18,969 bases of DNA from Acidimicrobiaceae bacterium. GTDB taxonomy: Bacteria; Actinomycetota; Acidimicrobiia; Acidimicrobiales; UBA8592. How positions within the stretch are numbered: position 1 is the first letter of the stretch; each line of letters begins with the position of its first letter. Below are positions 1 to 8,792 of the stretch, in pieces. Position numbers and translations under genes: made by a program. The notes below the pieces were generated by a model. The model was given only the letters and a program-made list of their open reading frames with translations. It was not told where the DNA came from and searched no databases. The stretch is taken from contig PBMJ01000012.1 in assembly GCA_002722525.1 (NCBI GenBank), positions 1 through 18,969 on the forward strand, written 5' to 3'.

Positions 1-1
1 A

Positions 2-1522
2 ATAAAAAAAGGTGATATTATAGCTGACGGTCCATCTACAAAATTAGGTGAATTGGCATTAGGTAAAAATATAACCGTGGCTTTTATGCCTTGGCTTGGC
101 TACAATTTTGAAGACTCAATCTTAATTTCCGAAAGATGCGTAAGAGATGATGTATTTACATCAGTTCATATAGAAGAGTATGAATTAATGTCTAGAGATA
201 CAAAATTAGGTACAGAAGAAATAACCCGAGATATACCAAATGTTAGCGAAGAAAGTCTTAAAAACCTTGATGAGTCAGGCATAGTTTATGTTGGCGCAGA
301 AGTAAAGCCAGGCGATATTTTAGTAGGAAAAGTAACACCCAAAGGTGAAACTGAACTCACTCCAGAGGAACGACTTCTCAGAGCTATTTTCGGTGAAAAA
401 GCGAGAGAAGTTAGAAATACTTCATTGGTAGTTCCACACGGTGAAACAGGAACTGTTATTGCAGTTGACATTTTTAAACGAGATGGAGAACATGAAGCAG
501 AGTTACAACCAGGCGTTAATGAACTTGTCCGAGTCTATGTTGCTCAGAAACGCAAAATTAGTGTCGGAGATAAATTAGCTGGACGCCATGGCAACAAGGG
601 TGTCATCTCGATTGTTCTTCCTGAGGAAGATATGCCATTTATGGAGGACGGTACACCTGTTGACGTCGTACTCAACCCCCTTGGTGTTCCTTCAAGAATG
701 AATATCGGTCAAGTTCTCGAAGCCCACTTGGGTTATGCAGCTAGATGGGGATGGGAAGTTAACGGAAATCGTGTCGGTGATGATCCGGTATCAAATACTG
801 CAAGAAAGACACGTCCTAAAACAACCCCATCAACTTTCATATCTACTCCTGTATTCGACGGAGCTAAATGGGATGAGACTGACCTAGCCGGAAAACATCC
901 AACTATCCAGCAGATTTTTGAAAATCTAAATCCTGAAGCCGATAGTGGAGATCGAATGATAAAAGCTGATGGAAAGACTCAGCTTTATGATGGTCGTTCG
1001 GGAGAACCATTTGATAATCCAGTCATGGTTGGCTTTATGTATGTCCTCAAACTGCATCACCTCGTAGATGATAAAATACACGCTAGGTCTACTGGTCCAT
1101 ACAGTATGATCACCCAGCAGCCTTTAGGTGGTAAAGCTCAATTCGGTGGCCAACGATTTGGAGAAATGGAAGTCTGGGCCTTAGAGGCTTACGGTGCTGC
1201 GTATTGTCTCCAGGAGCTGCTGACTACTAAATCTGATGATGTCCTTGGACGTATCAAGGTTTATGAGGCAATTGTGATGGGGCAAAACATACCTGAGCCG
1301 GGGATACCGGAAAGTTTCAAAGTCCTCATTAAAGAAATGCAGTCACTCTGTCTAAATGTTGAGGTTCTTGACCTTGAAGGGATGCAGATTGAAATGCGAG
1401 AAATAGATGAGGATGTCTTCAGAACGAGTGAAGAACTCGGAATTGATATCTCACGTCCTGAGCGAGGATCTGATGAAGAAGATGCAGCAAGAGAAGCAGC
1501 CCGTAGCGGCGGAATGCGATAG
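2..1522 (+). CDS. rpoB: RNA polymerase subunit beta, C-terminal part (5' truncated by window edge)
   Basis: This is the C-terminal ~506 residues of the beta subunit, which forms one half of the RNA polymerase active-site cleft. The frame is open from base 2. The TTG at 53 is an internal Leu codon and not a start, because residues before it (GDIIADGPSTKLGELALG) already match RpoB. Visible family motifs are NFEDSI near the Mg-site region, GDKLAGRHGNKG (566-601, the catalytic lysine region), PSRMNIGQ, KAQFGGQRFGEMEVWALEA, and TTKSDDV in the C-terminal clamp region that packs on RpoC. The large insertion found in E. coli RpoB between the GETELTPEE and VYVAQKRKIS regions is absent, as in most other phyla. 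The rifampicin region lies upstream and is not in the window. The protein ends in a charged tail with a terminal GGMR. The gene is followed after 18 nt by rpoC, in the usual operon order. Confidence 0.99.
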   Translation: MKKGDIIADGPSTKLGELALGKNITVAFMPWLGYNFEDSILISERCVRDDVFTSVHIEEYELMSRDTKLGTEEITRDIPNVSEESLKNLDESGIVYVGAEVKPGDILVGKVTPKGETELTPEERLLRAIFGEKAREVRNTSLVVPHGETGTVIAVDIFKRDGEHEAELQPGVNELVRVYVAQKRKISVGDKLAGRHGNKGVISIVLPEEDMPFMEDGTPVDVVLNPLGVPSRMNIGQVLEAHLGYAARWGWEVNGNRVGDDPVSNTARKTRPKTTPSTFISTPVFDGAKWDETDLAGKHPTIQQIFENLNPEADSGDRMIKADGKTQLYDGRSGEPFDNPVMVGFMYVLKLHHLVDDKIHARSTGPYSMITQQPLGGKAQFGGQRFGEMEVWALEAYGAAYCLQELLTTKSDDVLGRIKVYEAIVMGQNIPEPGIPESFKVLIKEMQSLCLNVEVLDLEGMQIEMREIDEDVFRTSEELGIDISRPERGSDEEDAAREAARSGGMR

Positions 1523-1540
1523 GGACGGAGGTCAGAAATA

Positions 1541-4500
1541 ATGCTTGATGTTAACGATTTCGATCAACTTCGTATTGGACTTGCAACTGCTGATTCAATT
1601 CGAACCTGGTCTAACGGGGAAGTTAAAAAACCTGAGACAATCAATTACCGAACTTTGAAGCCAGAGAAAGATGGCCTGTTTTGCGAAAAAATCTTCGGGC
1701 CTCAGAAAGATTGGGAATGCACCTGCGGAAAATACAAGCGTATTCGATTTAAGGGCATCATTTGTGAACGCTGCGGAGTTGAAGTTACACGCTCTAAAGT
1801 CCGACGTGAACGCATGGGCCACATTGAGCTAGCTGCACCTGCAGTCCATATTTGGTATCTACGTGGCACGAGGTCTTGGCTTGCATATCTTCTTATGGGA
1901 TTAGAACCTCGAGAAGAACTTAAAGCAAAACAGCTAGAGAAAGTTATATATTTTGCAGCCAGTCTTGTTACATGGGTAGATGATGATAAACGAGATGAAG
2001 CTCTTGCTGATCTCGAGACAGAAATGCTCGAAGAGAAAGAGGCAATCTATAAAGAACGTGACGAGAGACTCGAACAGAGTCGGAAGGATCACGAAAGCGA
2101 GATAGCCGAGCTAGAAGAAGATGAAGCAAGTGAGGCTGAAATTAAAGCTGTTTCCAAACAGCTGACCAAAGACCTTGAAGCTATCACCGAAGAGTACGAG
2201 CTTGAAGTCGATTTATGCGAGCGTGCGTTTGAAGAGTTCAGAGGTTTATTCCCGCGCCAAATCGTTGAAGATGAATTGTTATGGCGTGAATTAGTAGATC
2301 GTTATGGAGAATACTTCGAAGGTGGTATGGGAGCTGACGCAATTGCTCAGCTTGTAGAGCGACTCGATTTCGATGAAGAAGAAATTAAACTCCGTGATGC
2401 AATTGATCCTCCAGCAGGTCAGAAGCCGCTCTCTGCTCAGAGGAAACAAAAAGCTATCAAGCGGCTGAAAATAGTATCTTCATTTAATCGACGTAACGAA
2501 AAAGGGAACCGAGTGAACAACCCGAGGGCTATGATTCTCGATGTTGTCCCCGTGATTCCTCCAGAACTGCGCCCGATGGTTCAGTTGGATGGTGGTCGAT
2601 TTGCGACATCAGATCTTAATGACCTTTATCGAAGAGTGATTAACAGAAACAACCGGTTAAAGCGTTTACTTGATCTTGGAGCTCCGGCAATCATTGTAAA
2701 TAACGAAAAAAGGATGCTCCAAGAGGCAGTCGATGCGTTATTCGATAATGGTCGACGAGGCCGTCCAGTAACCGGACCAGGAAACAGGCCCCTCAAGTCT
2801 TTATCAGACATGTTGAAAGGAAAGCAGGGACGCTTTAGGCAGAACCTTTTGGGGAAACGTGTTGACTATTCGGGACGATCAGTTATTGTGGTCGGACCTA
2901 CACTTAAACTCCACCAGTGTGGGCTTCCTAAATTGATGGGACTTGAGCTATTTAAGCCATTTGTTATGAAACAGCTTGTTGCTGACAATATGGCTCCTAA
3001 TATTAGATCAGCGAAGCGTATGGTTGAGCGACGACGACCAGCAGTATGGCCAGTCCTTGATGAGGTTATTAAGGAACACCCTGTACTCCTCAACCGAGCT
3101 CCTACATTGCACCGCTTGGGTATTCAGGCTTTTGAGCCAGTTCTGGTAGAAGGTAAAGCAATTCAACTTCATCCATTAGTTTGCACTGCGTTTAATGCTG
3201 ATTTTGATGGTGACCAAATGGCGGTTCACCTTCCTTTGTCAGCAGAGGCTCAGGCTGAGGCCAGAGTCTTGATGCTTTCTATCAATAATATTCTTTCTCC
3301 TGCGAACGGAAATCCATTAACAGTTCCTACTCAAGACATGATTATCGGAGCTTACTACCTGACGGAAGAGATAGAAGGAGGAAAGGGAGAAGGCAAAATT
3401 TTCCGACGTATTGATCAGGTAGAACGGTCTCTCGAAGCCAAAGAGGTTGAACTGCATTCAAAAGTTACTTTCCGGTCGCCGCTGACTTTAAAGACTCCGG
3501 CGAATGGACAAGCAGCCGAATACCACGAAACAACTGTTGGTCGGATTCTATTTAACCATGCTCTTCCAGAAGATTTCCCATGGGTAAACAACAGTGTAAC
3601 CAAGCGCGAAATGGGTGGAATTGTTGAAGACTTAGCTCGTAATTATCCAAAATCGACAGTTTCTCGAAGCCTTGATCAACTCAAAGATTTGTGCTTCTAC
3701 TGGGCCATGAAGTCTGGTGTAACTGTCTCAGTAGATGACGTTAAGACACCTTCTACCAAAAAAGGAATTTTGGAAAAACACGAAAAAGAAGCTGAGAAAG
3801 TTGAAAATCAATTCCGCCGTGGAATTATTACAGACGGTGAGCGCCGCCAGAAGGAAGTTGAAATCTGGTCTCAAGCTACGGAAGAAGTTAAAAATGACAT
3901 GGAGGCGGGACTGAAGGAAGAGACCTTTAACCCCATTGACATGATGGTTGGTTCCGGAGCTCGAGGAAATATGATGCAAGTGCGCCAGATCGCCGGCATG
4001 CGTGGTCTAGTAGCTAACCCCCGTGGTGACATGATCCCACGACCGATTAAAAGCAATTTCCGTGAGGGACTAGCAATGCTGGAATATTACATTGCTACTC
4101 CTGGAGCAAGAAAGGGCCTTGTTGATACGGCTCTCCGAACGGCAGACTCCGGATATTTAACTCGACGACTGGTTGATGTCGCCCAAGAAGTAATCATTAA
4201 TAACGAGGACCCATTTGAAGATGGCCAGACACCTCCTTCGTCCTGGATTGATGACGTCTATCCTGAAGATTTCTATAGGGATAGTGAGGGAAATTACGTT
4301 GGTGAGGAGCCGAGCAGCCCAACAGATGTAAAAGAAAGGGCACATTTAAAGACTCGTATTTACGGCCGGATTCTTGCTGAAGATGTAACACTTTCAGATG
4401 GGACTATCTTCGAAAAGGCAACGATGGTGACTGAAGAAGTGATGAATCGAATGGCGAACGATCCTGATATTTCACGGGTTCGATGTCTTACTCCTTTGAC

Positions 4501-5551
4501 CGATGAAAGTGAGCAGGGAATTTCTATCGCAAGTTACGGGATGTCCATGGCTACAGGAAGTTTTATTGAGATCGGTGAAGCGGTCGGTGTGATAGCAGCA
4601 CAATCTATTGGCGAGCCGGGTACACAGCTAACAATGCGTACCTTTCATACTGGTGGGGTTGCAGGGAAAGACCTAGCAGGTGGTCTTCCGAGAGTAGTTG
4701 AACTATTTGAAGCTCGAACACCTAAAGGAGCTGCAACTTTAGCTCGAACATCTGGAGTGATCAGAATCAATGATGATGGGGCCCAAAGTAGGACTGTAAC
4801 CATAGTTAGTGACGATGGTGAAGAGGACGTCTATGACAAGATTGCGATTGAAGCTCGACTCGAAGTTGTTGACGGGCAGGAGATTTCAGCTGGTGATCCA
4901 ATCATAGAAGGCCCAAGAGATCCCAAAGAACTTCTTGAAATTCGCGGCATGAGGGAAACCCAGCGATACCTAGTGGAGCAAGTCCAAAGCGTTTATAGAG
5001 ACCAGGGCGTTTCAATTCACGACAAACACATCGAGCTTATTGTTAGACAAATGACTCGACGTGTTATGGTGCAAGAACCAGGCGATTCAGATTTTCTCCC
5101 AGGTGAAAGTATCGATAGGCGAGTTTACGTTGAAGCAAATCGTGAGTTGGTCGAAGCTGGAAAACAACCAGCAGAAGCTCGGCCTCAACTTATGGGGATA
5201 ACTAAGGCATCACTTGCAACTGACTCTTGGTTATCCGCAGCGTCGTTCCAAGAGACTACACGTGTGCTTACTGAAGCAGCTATCGAATCCCGTTCCGATA
5301 ATCTTGTTGGGCTTAAAGAAAATATTATTATTGGAAAACTGATCCCAGCTGGGACAGGGCTTGGGTCCTATCGAGATTTCGAAGCGGATGCACCTGACTA
5401 TGCCCCGATGGAGTTCTATTCTTCTGATGAAGATGGCGATGAAGACCTCTCAGAATGGTTGGCTTCCCAACCAGAGTTTCAAGAACCTGAGGAAATTGGA
5501 GAATTGAAAGAAGAGGAAACGCCACCATCACCCGAAGAATTTATTGGGTAA
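1541..5551 (+). CDS. rpoC: RNA polymerase subunit beta' (actinobacterial type, second zinc site missing)
   Basis: This is the catalytic beta' subunit, 1336 residues. The ATG has a strong GGAGG at 1527-1531. The N-terminal zinc site is intact (C60, C62, C75, C78). Residues ~145-255 form a highly charged, Glu/Lys-rich insertion likely to be a coiled coil, of the kind known in Actinobacteria. The clamp helices that bind sigma follow (RVINRNNRLKRLLDL, ~365-380). The active-site motif NADFDGDQ is at 552-559, with Mg-binding D554, D556 and D558. The bridge-helix region around 850-870 reads IATPGARKGL, with P854 where a histidine is normal. The trigger-loop motif GTQLTMRTFHTGG is present. The second zinc site, normally four cysteines (E. 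coli C814, C888, C895, C898), aligns here to P891, D988, S995 and S998, so all are lost while the surrounding sequence is well conserved. The E. coli trigger-loop insertion is absent and the C-terminal tail is acidic. No stop or frameshift was seen. Confidence 0.99.
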   Translation: MLDVNDFDQLRIGLATADSIRTWSNGEVKKPETINYRTLKPEKDGLFCEKIFGPQKDWECTCGKYKRIRFKGIICERCGVEVTRSKVRRERMGHIELAAPAVHIWYLRGTRSWLAYLLMGLEPREELKAKQLEKVIYFAASLVTWVDDDKRDEALADLETEMLEEKEAIYKERDERLEQSRKDHESEIAELEEDEASEAEIKAVSKQLTKDLEAITEEYELEVDLCERAFEEFRGLFPRQIVEDELLWRELVDRYGEYFEGGMGADAIAQLVERLDFDEEEIKLRDAIDPPAGQKPLSAQRKQKAIKRLKIVSSFNRRNEKGNRVNNPRAMILDVVPVIPPELRPMVQLDGGRFATSDLNDLYRRVINRNNRLKRLLDLGAPAIIVNNEKRMLQEAVDALFDNGRRGRPVTGPGNRPLKSLSDMLKGKQGRFRQNLLGKRVDYSGRSVIVVGPTLKLHQCGLPKLMGLELFKPFVMKQLVADNMAPNIRSAKRMVERRRPAVWPVLDEVIKEHPVLLNRAPTLHRLGIQAFEPVLVEGKAIQLHPLVCTAFNADFDGDQMAVHLPLSAEAQAEARVLMLSINNILSPANGNPLTVPTQDMIIGAYYLTEEIEGGKGEGKIFRRIDQVERSLEAKEVELHSKVTFRSPLTLKTPANGQAAEYHETTVGRILFNHALPEDFPWVNNSVTKREMGGIVEDLARNYPKSTVSRSLDQLKDLCFYWAMKSGVTVSVDDVKTPSTKKGILEKHEKEAEKVENQFRRGIITDGERRQKEVEIWSQATEEVKNDMEAGLKEETFNPIDMMVGSGARGNMMQVRQIAGMRGLVANPRGDMIPRPIKSNFREGLAMLEYYIATPGARKGLVDTALRTADSGYLTRRLVDVAQEVIINNEDPFEDGQTPPSSWIDDVYPEDFYRDSEGNYVGEEPSSPTDVKERAHLKTRIYGRILAEDVTLSDGTIFEKATMVTEEVMNRMANDPDISRVRCLTPLTDESEQGISIASYGMSMATGSFIEIGEAVGVIAAQSIGEPGTQLTMRTFHTGGVAGKDLAGGLPRVVELFEARTPKGAATLARTSGVIRINDDGAQSRTVTIVSDDGEEDVYDKIAIEARLEVVDGQEISAGDPIIEGPRDPKELLEIRGMRETQRYLVEQVQSVYRDQGVSIHDKHIELIVRQMTRRVMVQEPGDSDFLPGESIDRRVYVEANRELVEAGKQPAEARPQLMGITKASLATDSWLSAASFQETTRVLTEAAIESRSDNLVGLKENIIIGKLIPAGTGLGSYRDFEADAPDYAPMEFYSSDEDGDEDLSEWLASQPEFQEPEEIGELKEEETPPSPEEFIG

Positions 5552-5630
5552 GAAAAAAGTTTCTAAAAAATCTTCCCAAGAAATACTTTCAGGGGTGTGG
5601 ACTGGCCCAAACACTCGTAGGCTGGTTTGC

Positions 5631-5655
5631 TGGCTGTAAAATATCTTTACAACCA
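5631..5655 (+). promoter_or_regulatory. Stem-loop in the rpoC-rpsL intergenic region
   Basis: An inverted repeat TGTAAA / TTTACA with loop ATATC lies at 5635-5651. Beyond one C-A mismatch it extends by TGG / CCA, giving a nine-pair stem with one mismatch at 5631-5655. No T-run follows, so it is not an intrinsic terminator. Its place in the str-cluster leader makes an r-protein binding site or a processing site possible, but this is inference. Confidence 0.4.
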
Positions 5656-5669
5656 AACATTGAAGACAT

Positions 5670-5686
5670 AAGGCTAAATAAGCCTT
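5670..5686 (+). promoter_or_regulatory. Short hairpin directly before the rpsL ribosome-binding site
   Basis: A perfect 6-bp inverted repeat, AAGGCT-AAATA-AGCCTT, ends one base before GGAG (5687-5690), the only Shine-Dalgarno sequence for rpsL. Folding here could tune access to the ribosome-binding site. The stem is short and could be chance. Confidence 0.35.
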
Positions 5687-5696
5687 GGAGAAAAAA

Positions 5697-6065
5697 TTGC
5701 CTACAATCCAACAGCTTGTCCGTAAAGGGAGAGATTCTAAGTTCCGAAAGGAAAAAACACCTGCGCTTAAAGGAGCTCCACAAAGACGCGGTGTTTGTAC
5801 GAGGGTCTATACAGCAACACCGAAGAAGCCTAACTCAGCTCTTCGAAAAGTTGCTCGTGTTCGGTTAACAAGTGGGGCAGAAGTAACTGCATATATTCCT
5901 GGAGAAGGCCATAATTTACAAGAACACTCAATTGTGCTTGTCCGCGGAGGTCGTGTAAAAGATCTACCGGGCGTTCGCTATAAAGTAATCCGCGGCACAC
6001 TAGACACGGCATCAGTCCGAGACCGAAAACAATCTCGGAGTCGTTATGGCGCAAAGAAAGATTAG
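5697..6065 (+). CDS. rpsL: 30S ribosomal protein S12
   Basis: S12 sits at the decoding centre of the small subunit and controls translational accuracy. I chose the TTG at 5697 rather than the in-frame TTG at 5685. It gives the family N-terminus M-PTIQQLVRKGR and 122 residues (usual ~123-124), and GGAG (5687-5690) lies six bases upstream of it; the longer version would put that site inside the gene. TPKKPNSALRK (41-51) and GGRVKDLPGVRY (84-95) are intact, including K43 and K88, the positions whose substitution gives streptomycin resistance in other bacteria, so the residues here are wild type. D89 is the position methylthiolated in some species. It is the first gene of the str cluster, 145 nt after rpoC and 13 nt before rpsG. 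Confidence 0.98.
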   Translation: MPTIQQLVRKGRDSKFRKEKTPALKGAPQRRGVCTRVYTATPKKPNSALRKVARVRLTSGAEVTAYIPGEGHNLQEHSIVLVRGGRVKDLPGVRYKVIRGTLDTASVRDRKQSRSRYGAKKD

Positions 6066-6078
6066 GAAGTAGAACGAA

Positions 6079-6549
6079 ATGCCTCGTAAAGGACCAGCAA
6101 CGAGAAGAAGCCTCCAACCAGATCCTATTTACCGATCTACACTTGTGACTCAACTTGTTAACAAAATACTCCAACGAGGTAAGCGATCTGTAGCTGAACG
6201 CATCGTGTACGACGCGTTGAAAACAGTCGAAGAAAAAACAGGATCGGATCCTATTGATACGCTCAAACGAGCTATTGAGAATGTCCGACCTCAGCTTGAA
6301 GTCCGAAGTCGGCGAGTAGGCGGAGCTACATATCAAGTTCCCGTTGAAGTCCGCCCTAGAAGAGCTACGACACTAGCGATTCGCTGGCTTGTAGGCTTTG
6401 CGCGCGATCGTCGTGAGCGAACTATGGCGGATCGCCTAGCAAACGAATTACTAGATGCTTCAAATGGACTTGGGGCAACCGTAAAACGTAGGGAAGATAC
6501 ACATAAAATGGCTGAAGCAAATAAAGCGTTTGCTCATTATCGCTGGTAA
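6079..6549 (+). CDS. rpsG: 30S ribosomal protein S7
   Basis: S7 is the primary assembly protein that nucleates the head of the 30S subunit and touches the E-site tRNA. Its 156 residues match the usual length. The N-terminus MPRKGPATRR, the central VGGATYQVPVEVRPRR segment (the beta-hairpin and 16S-binding region) and the end KAFAHYRW are all canonical. AGGAAG (6064-6069), overlapping the rpsL stop, serves as ribosome-binding site. In E. coli S7 represses its own operon; no equivalent site could be identified here. Confidence 0.98.
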   Translation: MPRKGPATRRSLQPDPIYRSTLVTQLVNKILQRGKRSVAERIVYDALKTVEEKTGSDPIDTLKRAIENVRPQLEVRSRRVGGATYQVPVEVRPRRATTLAIRWLVGFARDRRERTMADRLANELLDASNGLGATVKRREDTHKMAEANKAFAHYRW

Positions 6550-6556
6550 GTGGTCT

Positions 6557-6585
6557 CTTACAAGATGAGAACAGTTCACTAATAT
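6557..6585 (+). promoter_or_regulatory. Weak sigma70-like promoter candidate before fusA
   Basis: CTTACA (6557-6562) and TAATAT (6580-6585) are 17 bp apart in the 87-nt rpsG-fusA gap, each matching four of six consensus bases. The surrounding run AATATATATT is AT-rich, so -10-like matches are expected by chance. Confidence 0.22.
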
Positions 6586-6636
6586 ATATTTGGGCTAATT
6601 AATCCACTGATGAACAAGGAAAAGTGAGATAACGAT

Positions 6637-8715
6637 ATGGCACGTCACCCTTTAGAAAAAACTCGAAATATCGGCATTATGGCGCACATTGATGCTGGAA
6701 AAACGACAACCACCGAACGGATTCTCTATTACACAGGACGCTCCTACAAAATTGGTGAAGTTCACGATGGGGCCGCCACCATGGACTGGATGGAACAAGA
6801 GCAGGAACGCGGCATTACAATTACATCTGCCGCAACTACATGCTATTGGAACGACCACCGCATTAATATCATTGATACACCTGGTCACGTCGACTTTACG
6901 GTAGAGGTCGAAAGGTCCTTGCGAGTCTTAGATGGAACTGTCGCTGTCTTTGATGGCGTGGCTGGAGTAGAACCACAGTCTGAGACTGTTTGGAGACAAG
7001 CCGAAAAATACAGTGTTCCTCGGATGTGCTTTGTTAATAAGATGGACAGGACAGGGGCAGACTTTTATTTCGTTGTTGACACTATAAAAGAGCGCTTAAC
7101 CGACAATTATGTAGTCCTTCAGCTGCCTATAGGTGCAGAAGCAGACTACCAAGGGATCGTTGATCTAATTACCATGAAGGCACTTATTTGGCAGGGAGAA
7201 GACCTTGGCGCTTCATGGGATGAAGTTGATATACCCGATGATCTTGCGGACAAAGCTGAAGAATATCGAGAGATGATGCTGGACAAACTTTCTGAATTTG
7301 ATGAAACGATTATGGAGAAGTATCTAGAAGAGCAAGAAATCACTGAAGAAGACCTCAAGAGCGCTATCCGCGAAGGGACACTACACCATGGTCTTGTTCC
7401 TGTACTTAATGGGACTGCCTTTAAAAATAAGGGTGTACAGCCTCTTCTTGATGCGGTAGTTGACTATCTCCCATCACCCCTTGATATTCCCGAAATAGTC
7501 GGGACAAGCGTTAAGGGAGAAGAAGAAGTAACCCGAAAGGTTTCTGACGATGAACCTTTCTCAGCCTTAGCTTTTAAAATTATGACTGATCCACATGTAG
7601 GACGTCTTGCGTTTTTCCGAGTGTATTCAGGCTCTTTAGAAAAAGGGTCACAAATTCTTAACCCTCGTACGGGTAACAAGGAGCGAATGGGACGAATCTT
7701 GGAAATGCACGCTAATGACCGTGAGGACGTTGATGCTGTCTATACCGGCGACATTATGGCAGCAATAGGAATTAAAGATGTGAGGACAGGAGATTCGCTT
7801 GTAGCGATTGACAAGCCTCTTATTCTAGAAGAGATGACATTCCCTGATCCTGTTATCGACGTTGCAGTTGAACCAAAATCTAAGGCGGATCAAGAAAAAC
7901 TATCTAAAGCTTTAATGGCTCTTTCTCAGGAAGATCCCACATTCCGAGTCCATACAGATCAAGAAACAGCGCAAACTATTCTTTCCGGTATGGGAGAACT
8001 CCACCTAGAAGTTCTTGTTGACCGAATGCTTAGAGAATTTAATGTGGACGCATCTGTCGGGAAACCGCAAGTTGCCTATCGTGAAACAATTACAAAAGAA
8101 GTTACGACAACGTATACCCATAAAAAACAAACAGGCGGATCCGGACAATTTGCGGAGGTTGAAATTGATGTTCGACCTGCGCAGCCCGGTGAAGGCTATA
8201 CGTTCGACGATAATATTTCTGGCGGGAGAATCCCCAAAGAATATATTCCAGCTGTCGATGCCGGGATCAAAGAGGCAATGACATCCGGCGTTCTAGCAGG
8301 GTTTCCTGTCGTTGACATACAGGTCGAACTAAATGACGGGAAGTTCCATGATGTTGACTCTTCTGATATGGCATTTAAGATCGCAGGGACAATGGCTTTT
8401 AAGGAAGCTGCTAGGAAAGCCCGCCCTGCATTATTAGAGCCGATAATGGCTGTAGAAGTCGTAACTCCTGATAACTACCTTGGAGGTGTTGTCGGGGATT
8501 TAAATAGTAGGCGTGGCCAAGTGCAAGGAACAGAACAGCGCGGTAACAATCAGGTGGTAAATGCGCTAGTTCCTTTGTCTGAAATGTTTGGATATGTCGG
8601 TGATTTGCGTACCATGTCATCTGGAAGAGCAAATTACACAATGCAATTCGATTCCTACCAACAAATGCCAGCAAGTGTGCAGGAGGAGGTTGTTACTCGC
8701 TTACGTGGTGAGTGA
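6637..8715 (+). CDS. fusA: Elongation factor G
   Basis: EF-G is the GTPase that drives tRNA-mRNA translocation and, with the ribosome recycling factor, splits post-termination ribosomes. It has 692 residues, the usual length. GTPase motifs are AHIDAGKTTT (16-25), RGITI (58-62), DTPGHVDF (80-87) and NKMD (134-137). The long switch-I region and the later domains are complete, including GGSGQFAEV in domain IV and the ending EEVVTRLRGE. The start is the ATG giving MARHPLEKTRNIGIMAHID. Its ribosome-binding site is weak (AGTGAGA, 6623-6629). There is only one copy in the window and no sign of the divergent EF-G2 type. Confidence 0.99.
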   Translation: MARHPLEKTRNIGIMAHIDAGKTTTTERILYYTGRSYKIGEVHDGAATMDWMEQEQERGITITSAATTCYWNDHRINIIDTPGHVDFTVEVERSLRVLDGTVAVFDGVAGVEPQSETVWRQAEKYSVPRMCFVNKMDRTGADFYFVVDTIKERLTDNYVVLQLPIGAEADYQGIVDLITMKALIWQGEDLGASWDEVDIPDDLADKAEEYREMMLDKLSEFDETIMEKYLEEQEITEEDLKSAIREGTLHHGLVPVLNGTAFKNKGVQPLLDAVVDYLPSPLDIPEIVGTSVKGEEEVTRKVSDDEPFSALAFKIMTDPHVGRLAFFRVYSGSLEKGSQILNPRTGNKERMGRILEMHANDREDVDAVYTGDIMAAIGIKDVRTGDSLVAIDKPLILEEMTFPDPVIDVAVEPKSKADQEKLSKALMALSQEDPTFRVHTDQETAQTILSGMGELHLEVLVDRMLREFNVDASVGKPQVAYRETITKEVTTTYTHKKQTGGSGQFAEVEIDVRPAQPGEGYTFDDNISGGRIPKEYIPAVDAGIKEAMTSGVLAGFPVVDIQVELNDGKFHDVDSSDMAFKIAGTMAFKEAARKARPALLEPIMAVEVVTPDNYLGGVVGDLNSRRGQVQGTEQRGNNQVVNALVPLSEMFGYVGDLRTMSSGRANYTMQFDSYQQMPASVQEEVVTRLRGE

Positions 8716-8776
8716 CTTTGTAGGGATTGTCATAAAATGAAATTGCTCAGCTAGAGTAAATAGCCGTGCATTAGTT

Positions 8777-8792
8777 TGGTGGTTTACCACCA
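8777..8792 (+). promoter_or_regulatory. Stem-loop in the fusA-tuf intergenic region
   Basis: A perfect inverted repeat TGGTGG-TTTA-CCACCA is followed by a smaller one, CCGG-TTGAGG-CCGG (8811-8824). Neither is followed by a T-run, so neither is a classical terminator. A weak promoter-like pair, TTGTCA (8727-8732) and TAGAGT (8752-8757) with a 19-bp spacer, lies upstream. Together they could form a leader for separate control of tuf, which is often expressed above its neighbours. Confidence 0.35.

Noticed and set aside
53..1522. A complete-looking reading frame starting with TTG at 53
   Set aside because: The codon is an internal Leu of rpoB; the frame is open to the window edge and the upstream residues match RpoB.
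5830..6336. 168-codon reading frame on the minus strand across rpsL and rpsG
   Set aside because: It lies wholly antisense to two conserved genes, has no family resemblance and contains many residues typical of antisense shadows.
8015..8281. 88-codon + strand frame inside fusA
   Set aside because: Out-of-frame shadow of EF-G with no independent support.
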